64,000 nt of DNA, taken from assembly GCA_963814905.1 (NCBI GenBank), contig CAWFEM010000013.1, positions 434,001 to 498,000 on the forward strand. The letters run 5' to 3'. Position numbers and translations under genes: made by a program. Positions 1-9,356 of the stretch are shown here, piece after piece; the stretch's first letter is position 1; the number at the start of each line of letters is the position of its first letter. This DNA comes from DASWJZ01 sp963814905 (GTDB taxonomy: Bacteria > Pseudomonadota > Alphaproteobacteria > Rhizobiales > Afifellaceae). The notes beneath the pieces were generated by a model. It searched no databases. It was not told the origin of the DNA and worked only from the letters and a program-made list of their open reading frames with translations.

Positions 1-29
1 TCGTTGCCGCGGCGTAGCTGCCGCCCGGT

Positions 30-2198
30 CTAGCCGCCGACGCGCTTCAGCCAGGCATCCTCGTCGATCACTTCGATGCCGAGCTCCGTCGCCTTCTTGA
101 GCTTGGAGCCGGCGCCTGGCCCGGCGACGACAAGGTCGGTCTTGGCGGAGACGGAGCCTGCGGTGCGCGCGCCGAGGCGCTCCGCCATCGCCTTCGCTTC
201 GTCGCGTGTCATTTTTTCGAGCGACCCGGTGAAGACGATGGTCTTGCCGGCGACGGGGGAATCGGTTGCCGCCGGTTCGGCATCCTCGACCCTCACCTGG
301 GCGCTCAGATCCTCGACCAGCTTGCGATTGTGGCTCTCGCCAAAATAGCGTGCCACCGCCTCGACCACGGTCCCACCGATCTGGTCGATCGCATCCATCT
401 CTTCGCGCGCCGCTTCATCGCCTTCGGCGATCCTCAGCGCCGCGTCGTGGAACGCGGCCCAAGAGCCATAGGCGCGGGCGAGCTGGCGCGCCGTCGTCTC
501 GCCGACGTGGCGAATGCCGAGGGCGTTCAGGAACCGCTCCAGCGGGATCGTGCGGCGCGCCTCAATGGCATCGAAGAGGTTGCGCACCGAGACGGTGCCA
601 AAGCCGTCGACGTCCTTCAGCTTCTTGAGGTTTTTCTCGTCGCGTGTCGCGAGAGTGAAGATGTCGGCCGGCGCCTTGACCGGCAGGTCTTCGCTCTCTT
701 CGTAGAAATATTCGATCTGCTTCTCGCCGAGGCCTTCGATGTCGAAGGCGGAACGCGACACGAAATGGCGGAGATGCTCCTTGCGCTGAAACGGACAGGC
801 AAACTCGCCTGAGCAGCGGCGCACGATCCCCTCCCCGCCCGTCGCCGTCTCCTCCCGCACCACCGGCGTCCTCAGCGGACAGGGACAGACCTTGGGAAAG
901 TCGAAAGGCTTTGCGTTCTTCGGACGGAGCGCGAGGTCGACCGACAGCACCTGCGGGATCACGTCGCCGGCGCGCTGCACGGCAACCGTATCGCCGACGC
1001 GGATATCGATGGGCTTGCCCTTATCATCGACGCGCAGCGGCTCACCATCACGGCCGAAGCCGCGGATGTAGTCCTCGTTGTGGAGCGTCGCATTCTCCAC
1101 CACGACGCCGCCGACGGTGACCGGCTTTAGTCGCGCGACGGGGGTCAGCGCGCCAGTGCGCCCAACCTGGATGTCGATGGCGAGCAGCTCCGTCGTCGCC
1201 TTCTCCGCCGGGAACTTGTGAGCGATCGCCCAGCGCGGCGAGCGGGTGCGAAGGCCGAGGCGCGCCTGCAAGGCGAGCGAATTGGCCTTATAGACGACGC
1301 CATCGATATCGTAGTCGAGACTGGCGCGCTGGCGCTCGATGTCGCGATAGACCGCAAGCGCCGCCTCCACGTCGTCGCAGAGCTTCATCAGCGGATTGAT
1401 CTTGAAGCCCCATTTCTTGAAGACCCCGACCATGCCCATCTGCGTGTCCGCCGGCATGTCGCTCATCTCGCCCCAGGCATAGGCGAAGAAGCGCAGCGGC
1501 CGCGACGCGGTGACCTTCGGGTCCTTCTGGCGGAGTGAGCCGGCCGCGGTGTTGCGCGGATTGACGTAGAGCGGCTTCCCCTCCTTCTCCTGAAGCGCGT
1601 TGAGCTTCCGGAAATCGGCCTTGCCGAGATAGATCTCGCCGCGAACCTCGACCACTGAAGGCGCGTTCTTCGGCAGGGCGTGCGGGATGTCCTTGATGGT
1701 TTTGACGTTGGCGGTGACGTCCTCGCCGGTGACGCCGTCGCCGCGCGTTGCGCCGAGCTTAAGCTTGCCGTCCTCGTAGCGGAGCGACATGGAAAGTCCG
1801 TCGATCTTGGGTTCCGCCGTGATCGCAATCGGCTCCTCGGCCGGGCGGCCGAGGAAGCGCATCATCTGGGCCGCGAAGTCGCGCACGTCGTCGTCCGAAA
1901 AGGCGTTCTCCAGCGACAGCATGGGTTGTGCATGACGGACGGTGGCAAACTTACCGGTTGGCGCCGTGCCCACCTTCTTTGACGGAGAATCTGCGCGCAT
2001 GAGTTCCGGGAAGCGCGCTTCGATGGCGAGGTTGCGCTGGCGCAGCGCGTCGTAATCTGCGTCGGAGACTGTCGGCTGGTCTTCCTGATAATAGCGCTTG
2101 TCGTGCTCGGCGATCTCGCCGGCCAGGCGTTCAAGCTCCGCCGCCGCTTCCGCTTCGGTGAGATCGTCGACCGATTTTGCCGTGGGTGCACGCGCCAT
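30..2198 (-). CDS. ligA: NAD-dependent DNA ligase LigA
   Basis: Seals nicks in duplex DNA using NAD+ in replication and repair. The product is 722 residues, normal for alphaproteobacterial LigA. An N-terminal Ia/adenylation region contains the nucleotidyl-lysine motif EPKIDG near residue 130. It is followed by the OB fold, a four-cysteine zinc site (CPCP...RRCSGEFACPF), helix-hairpin-helix repeats and a C-terminal BRCT domain (GKTIVFTGSLEKMTRDEAK). The frame is open further upstream to a TTG at 2255, but ATG 2198 gives the usual family N-terminus. Neither start has a strong Shine-Dalgarno. It is the last gene of the leftward recN-ligA end of the cell-division region, an arrangement common in Rhizobiales. 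Confidence 0.97.
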   Translation of the reverse strand: MARAPTAKSVDDLTEAEAAAELERLAGEIAEHDKRYYQEDQPTVSDADYDALRQRNLAIEARFPELMRADSPSKKVGTAPTGKFATVRHAQPMLSLENAFSDDDVRDFAAQMMRFLGRPAEEPIAITAEPKIDGLSMSLRYEDGKLKLGATRGDGVTGEDVTANVKTIKDIPHALPKNAPSVVEVRGEIYLGKADFRKLNALQEKEGKPLYVNPRNTAAGSLRQKDPKVTASRPLRFFAYAWGEMSDMPADTQMGMVGVFKKWGFKINPLMKLCDDVEAALAVYRDIERQRASLDYDIDGVVYKANSLALQARLGLRTRSPRWAIAHKFPAEKATTELLAIDIQVGRTGALTPVARLKPVTVGGVVVENATLHNEDYIRGFGRDGEPLRVDDKGKPIDIRVGDTVAVQRAGDVIPQVLSVDLALRPKNAKPFDFPKVCPCPLRTPVVREETATGGEGIVRRCSGEFACPFQRKEHLRHFVSRSAFDIEGLGEKQIEYFYEESEDLPVKAPADIFTLATRDEKNLKKLKDVDGFGTVSVRNLFDAIEARRTIPLERFLNALGIRHVGETTARQLARAYGSWAAFHDAALRIAEGDEAAREEMDAIDQIGGTVVEAVARYFGESHNRKLVEDLSAQVRVEDAEPAATDSPVAGKTIVFTGSLEKMTRDEAKAMAERLGARTAGSVSAKTDLVVAGPGAGSKLKKATELGIEVIDEDAWLKRVGG

Positions 2199-2339
2199 CG
2201 AGGGAACCGGACCAGCAAGGTCAGCGGCTATGGCCCCGCAGATCGGAGCGGTCAAGCGTCAGAGCGAGATCGTCTGCCGCCGGAAGGATGGCAGGTCGTA
2301 AAGTGGCCCTCCCGCCGGACGAGGCGGGAGGGGTTGAGC

Positions 2340-3284
2340 CTAGATCTCGTCCCGGTGGCGTCCGCCGAGGGCACCCGCCGCCGCCGCCACGAAGGCGCCG
2401 ATGACAAGCGAAAGGGCAGTCAGGAAGGAGACGGTCACGGCGGTCTTGCGCGCCGCCTCCGCGCTCTCCTTCATCTGGCCGATCACCTGATCGACGCGCG
2501 CTTCCGCGTCGGCCTGCGTCATGCCCGTACGCTGCGCCACGACCTGAGCGAGATACGTCCGGTCTTCAGCCGGCATATCCGATCCCATGGAGCGTGCGAC
2601 GATCCTGGCGCCGACGTCGCGCTCCCCGGTGTCCATCCGACCCTGTGAAGGCGACGTCGGAGAGGCCATGGAGCCCGCGGTCGCAGCCGTTGACGCCGGT
2701 GCCGTCGCGCCGCTGCTTGCGGTATCGGACGTCATCGGTTCGGCGGCCGCTTCTCCCGCGGCGGACGGACCCGGCCGGAAGAGCGTATCGACAAAATACG
2801 CGTTCGGATCGGCCGCCGCTTGCACGCCGCCTTGAAGGGCGCCGGAAGCGACGCTCGAGACGATGCTCGCGCCGCCGCCCGCAACGGAAGCTGCCAATCC
2901 GACGACGAAAATCGTCGCCAGCCCCCAGGCGAGAAAGCCATGCGCGGTATCGCGGAAGAGGACCTCGTCGGTTCCCATCGCCGCCCATTTCGTCCGAAGC
3001 CGGCCGGTCAGATATCCGCCGAACGCCGACGAAAGCCACTGGATGACGACGATCCAGATCGCCGCGCCGACGCCAATCGCGGCGGCCGAAGCACCTGCCC
3101 CCTGCCAAGGCGATACGGATGCAAAGCCGAGCGCAGAACCGAGCGCTGCAAGCACGACGGATACCGCTACCGCGCCGACAGCGCCTCCGGCGATCGCTCC
3201 CCATGAAATCCCCGAGACCGGCAATTCGATGTTCGGCAGTTCAGCCGTCTCAACGACGGCCGTTTCATAAACCTGCGTTGCCAT
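2340..3284 (-). CDS. membrane protein of unknown function (often annotated PhnA-like)
   Basis: A 314-residue integral membrane protein. A glycine/alanine-rich segment at residues 25-55 (ISWGAIAGGAVGAVAVSVVL) forms the first membrane span. A second hydrophobic region with the motif GGYLTGRLRTKW and a third span at about 115-140 follow. A low-complexity Pro/Ser/Thr/Ala region spans 180-215, then a predicted helical segment, and a final span lies close to the C-terminus. Similar proteins are common in Rhizobiales and are sometimes labelled PhnA-like, although nothing here resembles phosphonoacetate hydrolase. Function unknown. It sits between recN and ligA on the same strand and may be co-transcribed with the tiny peptide at 3297-3374. 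Confidence 0.8.
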   Translation of the reverse strand: MATQVYETAVVETAELPNIELPVSGISWGAIAGGAVGAVAVSVVLAALGSALGFASVSPWQGAGASAAAIGVGAAIWIVVIQWLSSAFGGYLTGRLRTKWAAMGTDEVLFRDTAHGFLAWGLATIFVVGLAASVAGGGASIVSSVASGALQGGVQAAADPNAYFVDTLFRPGPSAAGEAAAEPMTSDTASSGATAPASTAATAGSMASPTSPSQGRMDTGERDVGARIVARSMGSDMPAEDRTYLAQVVAQRTGMTQADAEARVDQVIGQMKESAEAARKTAVTVSFLTALSLVIGAFVAAAAGALGGRHRDEI

Positions 3285-3296
3285 TGTGGCCCCCGA

Positions 3297-3374
3297 TCAA
3301 TGCCAAAAGAGTGCGAGAAGAATAATCACCGGGATCGGAACACCCAGCAGCCAAAGAAGAATTCCGCGGCCCAC
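3297..3374 (-). CDS. 25-residue hydrophobic membrane peptide
   Basis: A very short gene starting at GTG 3374 with a clear Shine-Dalgarno (GGAGG, six bases upstream) and ending in TGA at 3297. The peptide begins MGRGILLWLLGVPIPVIILL and finishes ALFWH, so almost all of it is one membrane span with a central PxP kink. I recall similar tiny peptides annotated as hypothetical in other Rhizobiales, which together with the good RBS argues for a real gene. Its stop lies 13 bases before the start of the downstream membrane protein, suggesting co-translation. Role unknown. Confidence 0.65.
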   Translation of the reverse strand: MGRGILLWLLGVPIPVIILLALFWH

Positions 3375-3489
3375 GACACACCTCCATGCCCAAGAAATTG
3401 GCACCACATAACGTTGGCAGAGGTCGCCCGTTCCAACCGACCGCGTCTATTCTTGCGTCCTGACCGCGGGCGCAGGGTGCGTTTCCGGT

Positions 3490-5161
3490 TTAAGCCGCAC
3501 CCTTGATCAGCCGCTCCGCGGCGGCGCGCGCTTCGTCGGAGATCGTTTCCCCGGCAAGCATGCGGGCGATCTCCTCGCGGCGCACGCCACCGGAGACCGG
3601 CGTCACTTCGGTGGCGACGCGCTTGCCCTTTTCCACCGCCGCCTTGGTGATGAGGAAATGCGCGGCCGCCTGTGCGGCGACCTGCGGCGCGTGCGTGACG
3701 GAGAGCACCTGCACGCGTTCCGCCAGCCGCGCGAGCCGCCGTCCCGATCGCCTCCGCGACGGCGCCGCCTGCGCCTGCGTCGATCTCATCGAAGACGAGC
3801 GTCGGCGCAGAGCCGCGATCGGCGAGCGCCACCTTCAGCGCCAGGAGAAAGCGCGAGAGCTCGCCGCCCGACGCGACCTTCATCAGCGGGCCCGGCTCCG
3901 TGCCGGGATTGGTGCGGACATGGAAGGCGACGCGATCGAGCCCCTCAGGCGAAACCGCGTCCGCATCCGTCTCCTGCGCGACGATGAAGCGCGCCGCTTC
4001 GAGCTTCAGCGCCGGAAGCTCGGCGTTGACGGCAGCCTCCAGCGCCTTCGCCGCCTCGCGGCGGCGCTTCGACAATGTCCCGGCGGCCCTTCGATAGGAT
4101 GCGAGCGCCTCCGCCACGGAGGCCTCCAGAGCCCTCAGCCGGCCGCCGCCGACGTCGATATCGGCAAGACGCGCGGCGAATTCCGCCGCCACCGCCGGCA
4201 GGTCGTCCACCGGCACCTGATGCTTGCGCCCGGCGGCGCGCAGCGCGAAGAGGCGCTCCTCGCTCCGCTCCAGCTCGTTCTGGTCGAATTCGCAGGCGCG
4301 CATCGCCTCTTCCAGGCCGCGGCGCGTCTCCTCGAGATTGTCGAGCGCGGCGCCTAACGCCGTGATGGTCGGCTCAAGCAGGCCGGGCAGTTCCGCCGCC
4401 TTGCGTTCAAGCCGTCGCGCCAGGCCGACGAGATCCGGTATCGGCGAGCCCGCGCCGCCGACGATCTCATGCGCCTCGTTCAAATCGGTGGCGATCCGCT
4501 CCGCGCGCATCAGAAACTGACGTCGGTCGGCGAGCGTCGTCTCCTCCCCCGCCTCCGGCGCAAGCGCCTCAAGCTCCTCCACCGAGGCGCGGAGGTAGTC
4601 GGCTTCGCGGGCGGATTCCTCGATCGCCGCGCGAAGCGCCGCCGCCTCGCCTTCAAGTGTCCTCAGCGCGCGATAGCGCCGCGTGACATCCTCCGAGTCG
4701 GGCTCCAGCCCGCCGAAAGCGTCGAGCAGCCGGCGATGCTCCTCCGCGCCGACCAGCGCGCGATCGTCGTGCTGGCCGTGAATCTCCACCAGCATCGCGC
4801 CGATCGTTCTGAGCAGCGCGACACCGCAGGGCTGGTCGTTGATGAAGGCGCGGGTCTTGCCGTCGGCGGTCTGCACGCGCCGCAGGATCAGCGAACCCTC
4901 CGCCTCGATGCCGTTCTCAGCCACAAGCGCGAAGACGGGATGATCCGACGCCGGCTCGAAGATCGCCGTGATCTGACCGCGCTCGGCGCCGGCGCGCACC
5001 AGGGCGGCGTCGCCGCGCGAGCCGAGCGCCAGCGAAAGCGCGTCGAGAAGAATGGATTTCCCGGCCCCGGTCTCACCGGTCAGCACGGTCAGCCCGGCAC
5101 CGAAATCGATGCCGAGCCTGTCGATGAGGACGATATCCTGAACGGTGAGACTCGCCAGCAT
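3490..5161 (-). pseudogene. recN: DNA repair protein RecN, reading frame broken near its 3' end
   Basis: RecN is an SMC-like ATPase that tethers and processes double-strand breaks. The N-terminal part from ATG 5161 carries MLASLTVQDIVLIDRL, a Walker A (GETGAGKS), the coiled-coil middle, the ABC signature (SGGELSRFLLALK) and Walker B (LVFDEIDAGAGGAVAEAIGT). At about 3735-3742 the frame shifts. The C-terminal part (RLARLAERVQVLSVTHAPQVAAQA...) continues in another frame to TAA at 3490. Removing one base from the run reading GGGACGGCGGCTCGC restores AIGTRLARLAERVQVLSVTHAPQ, the family sequence. Everything else is intact, so this is either a very recent mutation or a sequencing/assembly error. 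Unrepaired, the protein would keep both Walker motifs but lose the D-loop and H-loop end of the ATPase head. Confidence 0.88.
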
Positions 5162-5189
5162 GGCGGGCCGAATTCTAAAGCGCTTTGCG

Positions 5190-5309
5190 TTCTGATTGAA
5201 TCAGAAGGTGGATGATCTCATCCGAAAACCGCACCCCACTGTTCGGGATCATGGCGCTCTGCCTGCGCACGATCTCATCCGAAAACCGGTCCCCACTTTT
5301 CGGGATCAT
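5190..5309. repeat. two tandem copies of a Rhizobiales intergenic palindrome
   Basis: Between recN and bamD. A short palindrome (TTCTGATTGAATCAGAA, 5190-5206) precedes two diverged copies of an element with core TCCGAAAACCGGTCCCCACT and ends related to GATGATC/GGATCAT, at 5211-5252 and 5270-5309. A third copy with full 10-bp terminal inverted repeats lies at 29285-29333. Elements of this sequence are widespread between genes in Rhizobiales. The function is unknown; as RNA each copy can fold into a hairpin. Confidence 0.75.
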
Positions 5310-5312
5310 CCG

Positions 5313-6155
5313 CTAGCCCCGGCCGAACGCCCGGGAAACCCAGGAGCCTTTGTGCTCCTCAGGCACGACACCCACTTTGGCGAGCTGCGCGTAGCTGTCC
5401 TTATACCACTGGCTGTCCGGGAAGTTGTGGCCGAGCACGGCGGCGGCGGTCTGCGCGTCCTGGACGAGGCCGAGCGCGAGGTAGGCTTCCACAAGCCGCT
5501 CCAACGCCTCCTCGACATGGCGCGTGGTCTGGTACTCCTGCACGACGAAGCGGAAACGATTGACGGCGGCGAGATATTCGCGCCGCTCCAGGTAGTAGCG
5601 GCCGATCTGCATCTCCTTGCCGGCAAGCTGGTCGCGCGCCACGTCGATCTTGTTGCGCGCATCCTCGGCGTATTCGGAATCCGGATATTTCTGCAGGATG
5701 ACGTTCATCGCGTCCATCGCCTTGTGGGCGATGTCCTGGTCGCGGGTGACGTCGGGGATCTGGCGGAAATACGATTCGCCGATCAGATACTGGGCATAGG
5801 CGGCGTCTTCGCTCGCCGGGAAGAGCGTCACGAAGCGGTTCGCGTCGTTGATCGCGTCCGTGTATTTCCCGCGGCGGAAGTTCAGGAACGCCGACATCAG
5901 CATCGCGCGGCGTGCGTAGTCGGAATAAGGATGTTCCTTGTCGATCGTCTCGAATTTCTTGGACGCACGGCTCGGGTCGCCCGCTTCGAGGTTGGCGAGG
6001 GCCTGATTGTAGAGGACGTCAGGCGGATCGACGTTGACCTCCGCCTCCGGCTTTTTCTTGCCCCAGCACCCGGCCAGCATCAGCGCGACAGCCGGCACGA
6101 CAAAGAGCGCCGTGGCGCGGCGATATCTGACGGCGGCGAAGGTCCGAGTAGCCAT
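5313..6155 (-). CDS. bamD: outer membrane assembly lipoprotein BamD
   Basis: BamD is the essential lipoprotein partner of BamA in the outer-membrane beta-barrel assembly machine. The 280-residue product has a signal peptide ending in a lipobox (LMLAGC, Cys near residue 29), then five TPR-like repeats (e.g. LYNQALANLEAGDPSRASKKF, AQYLIGESYFRQ). This fits the family length and architecture. ATG 6155 is preferred over an in-frame TTG nine bases upstream. It lies downstream of lpxC and upstream of recN, the usual alphaproteobacterial order. The first residues after the lipid-anchored Cys are WGKKKPEAE. Confidence 0.95.
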   Translation of the reverse strand: MATRTFAAVRYRRATALFVVPAVALMLAGCWGKKKPEAEVNVDPPDVLYNQALANLEAGDPSRASKKFETIDKEHPYSDYARRAMLMSAFLNFRRGKYTDAINDANRFVTLFPASEDAAYAQYLIGESYFRQIPDVTRDQDIAHKAMDAMNVILQKYPDSEYAEDARNKIDVARDQLAGKEMQIGRYYLERREYLAAVNRFRFVVQEYQTTRHVEEALERLVEAYLALGLVQDAQTAAAVLGHNFPDSQWYKDSYAQLAKVGVVPEEHKGSWVSRAFGRG

Positions 6156-6289
6156 GAAATCCAATTCCGTGAGGGCGACCCCTTTTTGATATAGGACGCC
6201 GCGCGACTGTCAAAGCCGTTCACCACGCAATGATGGCCGGGCTGTGGCCAACGACGGTCACGGCCCCGTGGGGCGGGCGTCAGACCGGG

Positions 6290-7249
6290 TTAGAGCACTT
6301 CCGGGGCGAAAACCGGCACCGCCAGGCCAGAAAGCTCCGCGTGCGCGTCCGGCCGCGCCTCACGCTCGGCCGGCTCGGCGATCGGCGTCCAGGCGTCGCG
6401 GCGTTGAAGAAGCGAGGAAAGCGCCAGCGCGTTCAGCTTGTGGCCGCCTTTGTGGGAGCGATAAAGGCCGACGATCGGCGCCCCGGAAAGCGAGAGGTCG
6501 CCGATCGTATCCAGCACCTTGTGGCGCACGAACTCGTCGGGGAAGCGGAGCCCCTCGGGGTTGACCACCGCTCCCTCGCCGATGACGACGGAATTCTCCA
6601 GCGACGAGCCAAGCGCGAAGCCGGCGGCCCAGAGCCTCTCCACGTCGCGCATATAGCCATAGGTGCGGGCGCGGGCGATCTCCTTGCGGAAGCTTTTCGG
6701 CGTCACGTCGATGGCGAGCGCCTGCTTTCCGACGACCGGGCAGTCGTAGTCGATGCTGATCTCAAGCCGCAAACGGCTGAAGGGCCGGAATTCGGCCCAT
6801 GCGTCGCCAAGCACGACGCGCACCGGCTTGTCGATGCGGATGAAGCGCCGCGGGGCACTCTGGGAGACGATGCCGGCCTGGTCGATGGCATCGACGAAGG
6901 CTCTGGCGCTGCCGTCCATGACCGGCACTTCCGGCCCGTCGATCTCGATCACCGCGTTGTCGATGGAAAGGCCGGAGAGCGCCCCCATCAGGTGCTCCAC
7001 CGTGGCAACCGAGGCGCCGTTCGGGTCGCCGAGGACCGTGCAGAGCTCGGTCGAGCCCACCGATTCGGAGCGCGCCGGAATCTCCACGTCGGGGGAATTC
7101 GCAACGTTGGTGCGGAGGAAGACGATGCCGGTCCCGGGATCGCCCGGTCCGATCACAATCGTAACAGGAGAGCCGCTGTGGACGCCGATTCCCGTAAGAT
7201 TCACGCGCCCCTTGAGCGTCCGCTGCCCGCGTTCCTTGATGCCACCCAT
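6290..7249 (-). CDS. lpxC: UDP-3-O-acyl-N-acetylglucosamine deacetylase LpxC
   Basis: Catalyses the committed step of lipid A synthesis, removing acetate from UDP-3-O-acyl-GlcNAc in the cytoplasm. The product has 319 residues. The N-terminal family motif (TGIGVHSG), the first zinc-ligand motif (VEHLMGALSGL), the zinc/catalytic motif HKVLDTIGDL and the downstream SHKGGHKLNA are all present. It follows ftsZ across a strong terminator, so it probably has its own promoter in 7250-7420. This zinc hydrolase needs no partner, but its position ties outer-membrane synthesis to the division cluster, as in many Proteobacteria. Confidence 0.97.
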   Translation of the reverse strand: MGGIKERGQRTLKGRVNLTGIGVHSGSPVTIVIGPGDPGTGIVFLRTNVANSPDVEIPARSESVGSTELCTVLGDPNGASVATVEHLMGALSGLSIDNAVIEIDGPEVPVMDGSARAFVDAIDQAGIVSQSAPRRFIRIDKPVRVVLGDAWAEFRPFSRLRLEISIDYDCPVVGKQALAIDVTPKSFRKEIARARTYGYMRDVERLWAAGFALGSSLENSVVIGEGAVVNPEGLRFPDEFVRHKVLDTIGDLSLSGAPIVGLYRSHKGGHKLNALALSSLLQRRDAWTPIAEPAEREARPDAHAELSGLAVPVFAPEVL

Positions 7250-7424
7250 GAAACTGCTTGTCGCCCCCTAAGGTCAGAACGACGATCAGGCCCGCCTTTG
7301 CGGTCTCTTGCCCGAATCTGTTCGACTGCCTTCCTCGTTTCCCGAGAAGCTACCGACAGGGCGCAGGGGACGCCAATCAACGATTTTTACCCTTTGTTAC
7401 GCATGCGCGGGGCTGACCGACGCC

Positions 7425-7460
7425 AAAAAAGCCCGGCGCGCCGCGGCCGCCGGGCCTTTT
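7425..7460 (-). terminator. intrinsic terminator after ftsZ
   Basis: Stem GCCCGGCG (7431-7438) pairs with CGCCGGGC (7448-7455) around a GC-rich loop. Read on the minus strand it is followed directly by six T residues, and on the plus strand by TTTT. It closes the long mraZ-ftsZ transcription unit and separates it from lpxC. Confidence 0.85.
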
Positions 7461-7486
7461 GTCACATGGCTCTGCCGTCTCCGATG

Positions 7487-9283
7487 TCAGCTCGATTGGC
7501 GGCGCAGGAAGGCCGGAATCTCGAGATGGTCGTCGCGATTCGGATCGACGGGGACGGGCCGGCCGCGCGGGTCCAGCGCGCCGGCGGCTCCGGGCTGCTC
7601 GCCCATGCGCCGCGGTTGCGGCTGCTTGGCGAATTCTGAAGCCGGGGCCGGCGCCGGGGCGTGCTGAATCGGCGGCTGCGCTTGGACGACGCGCGGCTCC
7701 TCCTCGGCATGCGCGTCGTGCTCGTCGTATTCCGCGTCCTCACGGCGACCGAGACCGCTCGCAATCCGCGCCAAAAGCCCGCGCGGACGCCGTTCCTCGT
7801 CGGCGCCGCGTGCCGGCGCCTGCTTGGCGCGAAGCTGGCGCTGCGCGACCGGCGGAAAGTCCTCCACCTTCGGCATGCGCGGCTGCATGTGGTCGGGCCG
7901 CTCAGCCGCCTGGGGGATGAAGGCCGCGGCGGCCGCCGCCCGCATCTCCTCATGCATGCGGGCCTCCTCCGGATCGATTTCGTGCCGCTGCCGCGCCGCG
8001 GCCAGCGAGGGGTCCGGACGGAAAGGCCCGATGCGGACTTCGCCAGCCGCCCGCGCGGGCTCCGGCGCACGCGCGGCGGGAGCGGGCTGCTTTGCCGGCC
8101 GCTGGGGCTGGCGCTGCTGATGCTGGCTCGCGATCTCCTGCTCCAGGCTATCCATCGCGTAGTCGGCCGCCTGTGCCCGTTGCGGCTGGGCGGGCGCCTG
8201 GGCGACCGCCTGCTGCGGCGCGGGCGCCTGCTGCGCCGGCGGCGCGCCGACCGACTTCAGCCGGCGCGTCAGCTCCGCCATGCCGGCGGTGGGCGGGGCG
8301 ATCTGCTCCTGCACCCGCTCCTCCTCGATCCCCGTCGCCACGACGGAGACGCGGATGATGCCTTCCAGGCTTTCGTCGAACGTGGCGCCGAAGATGATGT
8401 TGGCGTCGCTGTCGACTTCCTCGCGCACGCGGCTTGCCGCCTCGTCGACCTCGAAGAGGGTCATGTCGCGGCCGCCTGTGATCGAGATCAGCAGCCCGCG
8501 AGCGCCGCGCATGTTGACGTCGTCGAGGAGCGGATTGGCGATCGCCTTCTCCGCCGCTTCCACGGCGCGCTTGTCGCCCGAGGCTTCGCCGGTTCCCATC
8601 ATGGCCTTGCCCATCTCGCGCATCACCGAGCGAACGTCGGCGAAGTCGAGATTGATGAGGCCGTCCTTCACCATCAGGTCGGTGATGCAGGCGACGCCGG
8701 AATAGAGCACCTCGTCGGCCATGGCGAAGGCGTCGGCGAAGGTGGTCTTGTCGTTGGCGACACGGAAGAGGTTCTGGTTCGGAATGACGATCAGCGTATC
8801 GACGTTCTTCTGCAGCTCGATGATGCCGGCATCGGCAAGACGCATGCGGCGCTGGCCCTCGAACTGGAACGGCTTGGTCACGACGCCGACGGTGAGGATG
8901 CCCGCCTCGCGTGCCGCGCGCGCCACGATCGGCGCCGCACCCGTGCCGGTGCCGCCGCCCATGCCGGCGGTGATGAAGGCCATGTGCGCACCGTTCAGAT
9001 GATCGGTGATCTCGTCCATCGTCTCTTCGGCCGCGGCGCGGCCGATCTCCGGCTGCGAACCGGCGCCGAGCCCTTGTGTGACCGCCACGCCCATCTGGAT
9101 CATGCGGTCGGCCTTGGACAGCGTGAGCGCCTGGGCGTCGGTGTTGGCGACGACGAACTCGACGCCCTGCAGGCCGGCCTCGATCATGTTGTTCACGGCA
9201 TTGCAACCGGCGCCACCGACGCCGAAGACGGTGATCCTCGGCTTCAGTTCCGTGATGTCCGGCATCTTGAGATTGATACTCAT
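7487..9283 (-). CDS. ftsZ: cell division GTPase FtsZ
   Basis: The tubulin homologue that forms the division ring. The 598-residue product has the GTPase core at about 15-320, with VGGAGCNAVNNMI at the N-terminus, the tubulin signature GGGTGTGAAP near residue 105 and the T7 loop region NLDFADVRSVM. A long proline/alanine/glutamine-rich linker follows, and the C-terminal FtsA/membrane-tether peptide contains LEIPAFLRRQ. The long linker matches Rhizobiales FtsZ rather than the shorter gammaproteobacterial form. The start is ATG 9283 (MSINLKMPDITELKPRITVF) with AGAGGA upstream; the frame is open further but not conserved. Last gene of the dcw unit. Confidence 0.98.
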   Translation of the reverse strand: MSINLKMPDITELKPRITVFGVGGAGCNAVNNMIEAGLQGVEFVVANTDAQALTLSKADRMIQMGVAVTQGLGAGSQPEIGRAAAEETMDEITDHLNGAHMAFITAGMGGGTGTGAAPIVARAAREAGILTVGVVTKPFQFEGQRRMRLADAGIIELQKNVDTLIVIPNQNLFRVANDKTTFADAFAMADEVLYSGVACITDLMVKDGLINLDFADVRSVMREMGKAMMGTGEASGDKRAVEAAEKAIANPLLDDVNMRGARGLLISITGGRDMTLFEVDEAASRVREEVDSDANIIFGATFDESLEGIIRVSVVATGIEEERVQEQIAPPTAGMAELTRRLKSVGAPPAQQAPAPQQAVAQAPAQPQRAQAADYAMDSLEQEIASQHQQRQPQRPAKQPAPAARAPEPARAAGEVRIGPFRPDPSLAAARQRHEIDPEEARMHEEMRAAAAAAFIPQAAERPDHMQPRMPKVEDFPPVAQRQLRAKQAPARGADEERRPRGLLARIASGLGRREDAEYDEHDAHAEEEPRVVQAQPPIQHAPAPAPASEFAKQPQPRRMGEQPGAAGALDPRGRPVPVDPNRDDHLEIPAFLRRQSS

Positions 9284-9356
9284 TGTTCCGTCCTCTTCCG
9301 CCTTTCCGCCAGGCCCGGCCGTGGCCAACCTGAACCGTTCCTTTGATGTCGCTTCG

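Noticed and set aside
7661..9346. A 561-codon rightward open frame over ftsZ
   Set aside because: Mirror of the ftsZ codon pattern; repetitive, Arg/His-rich translation without motifs.
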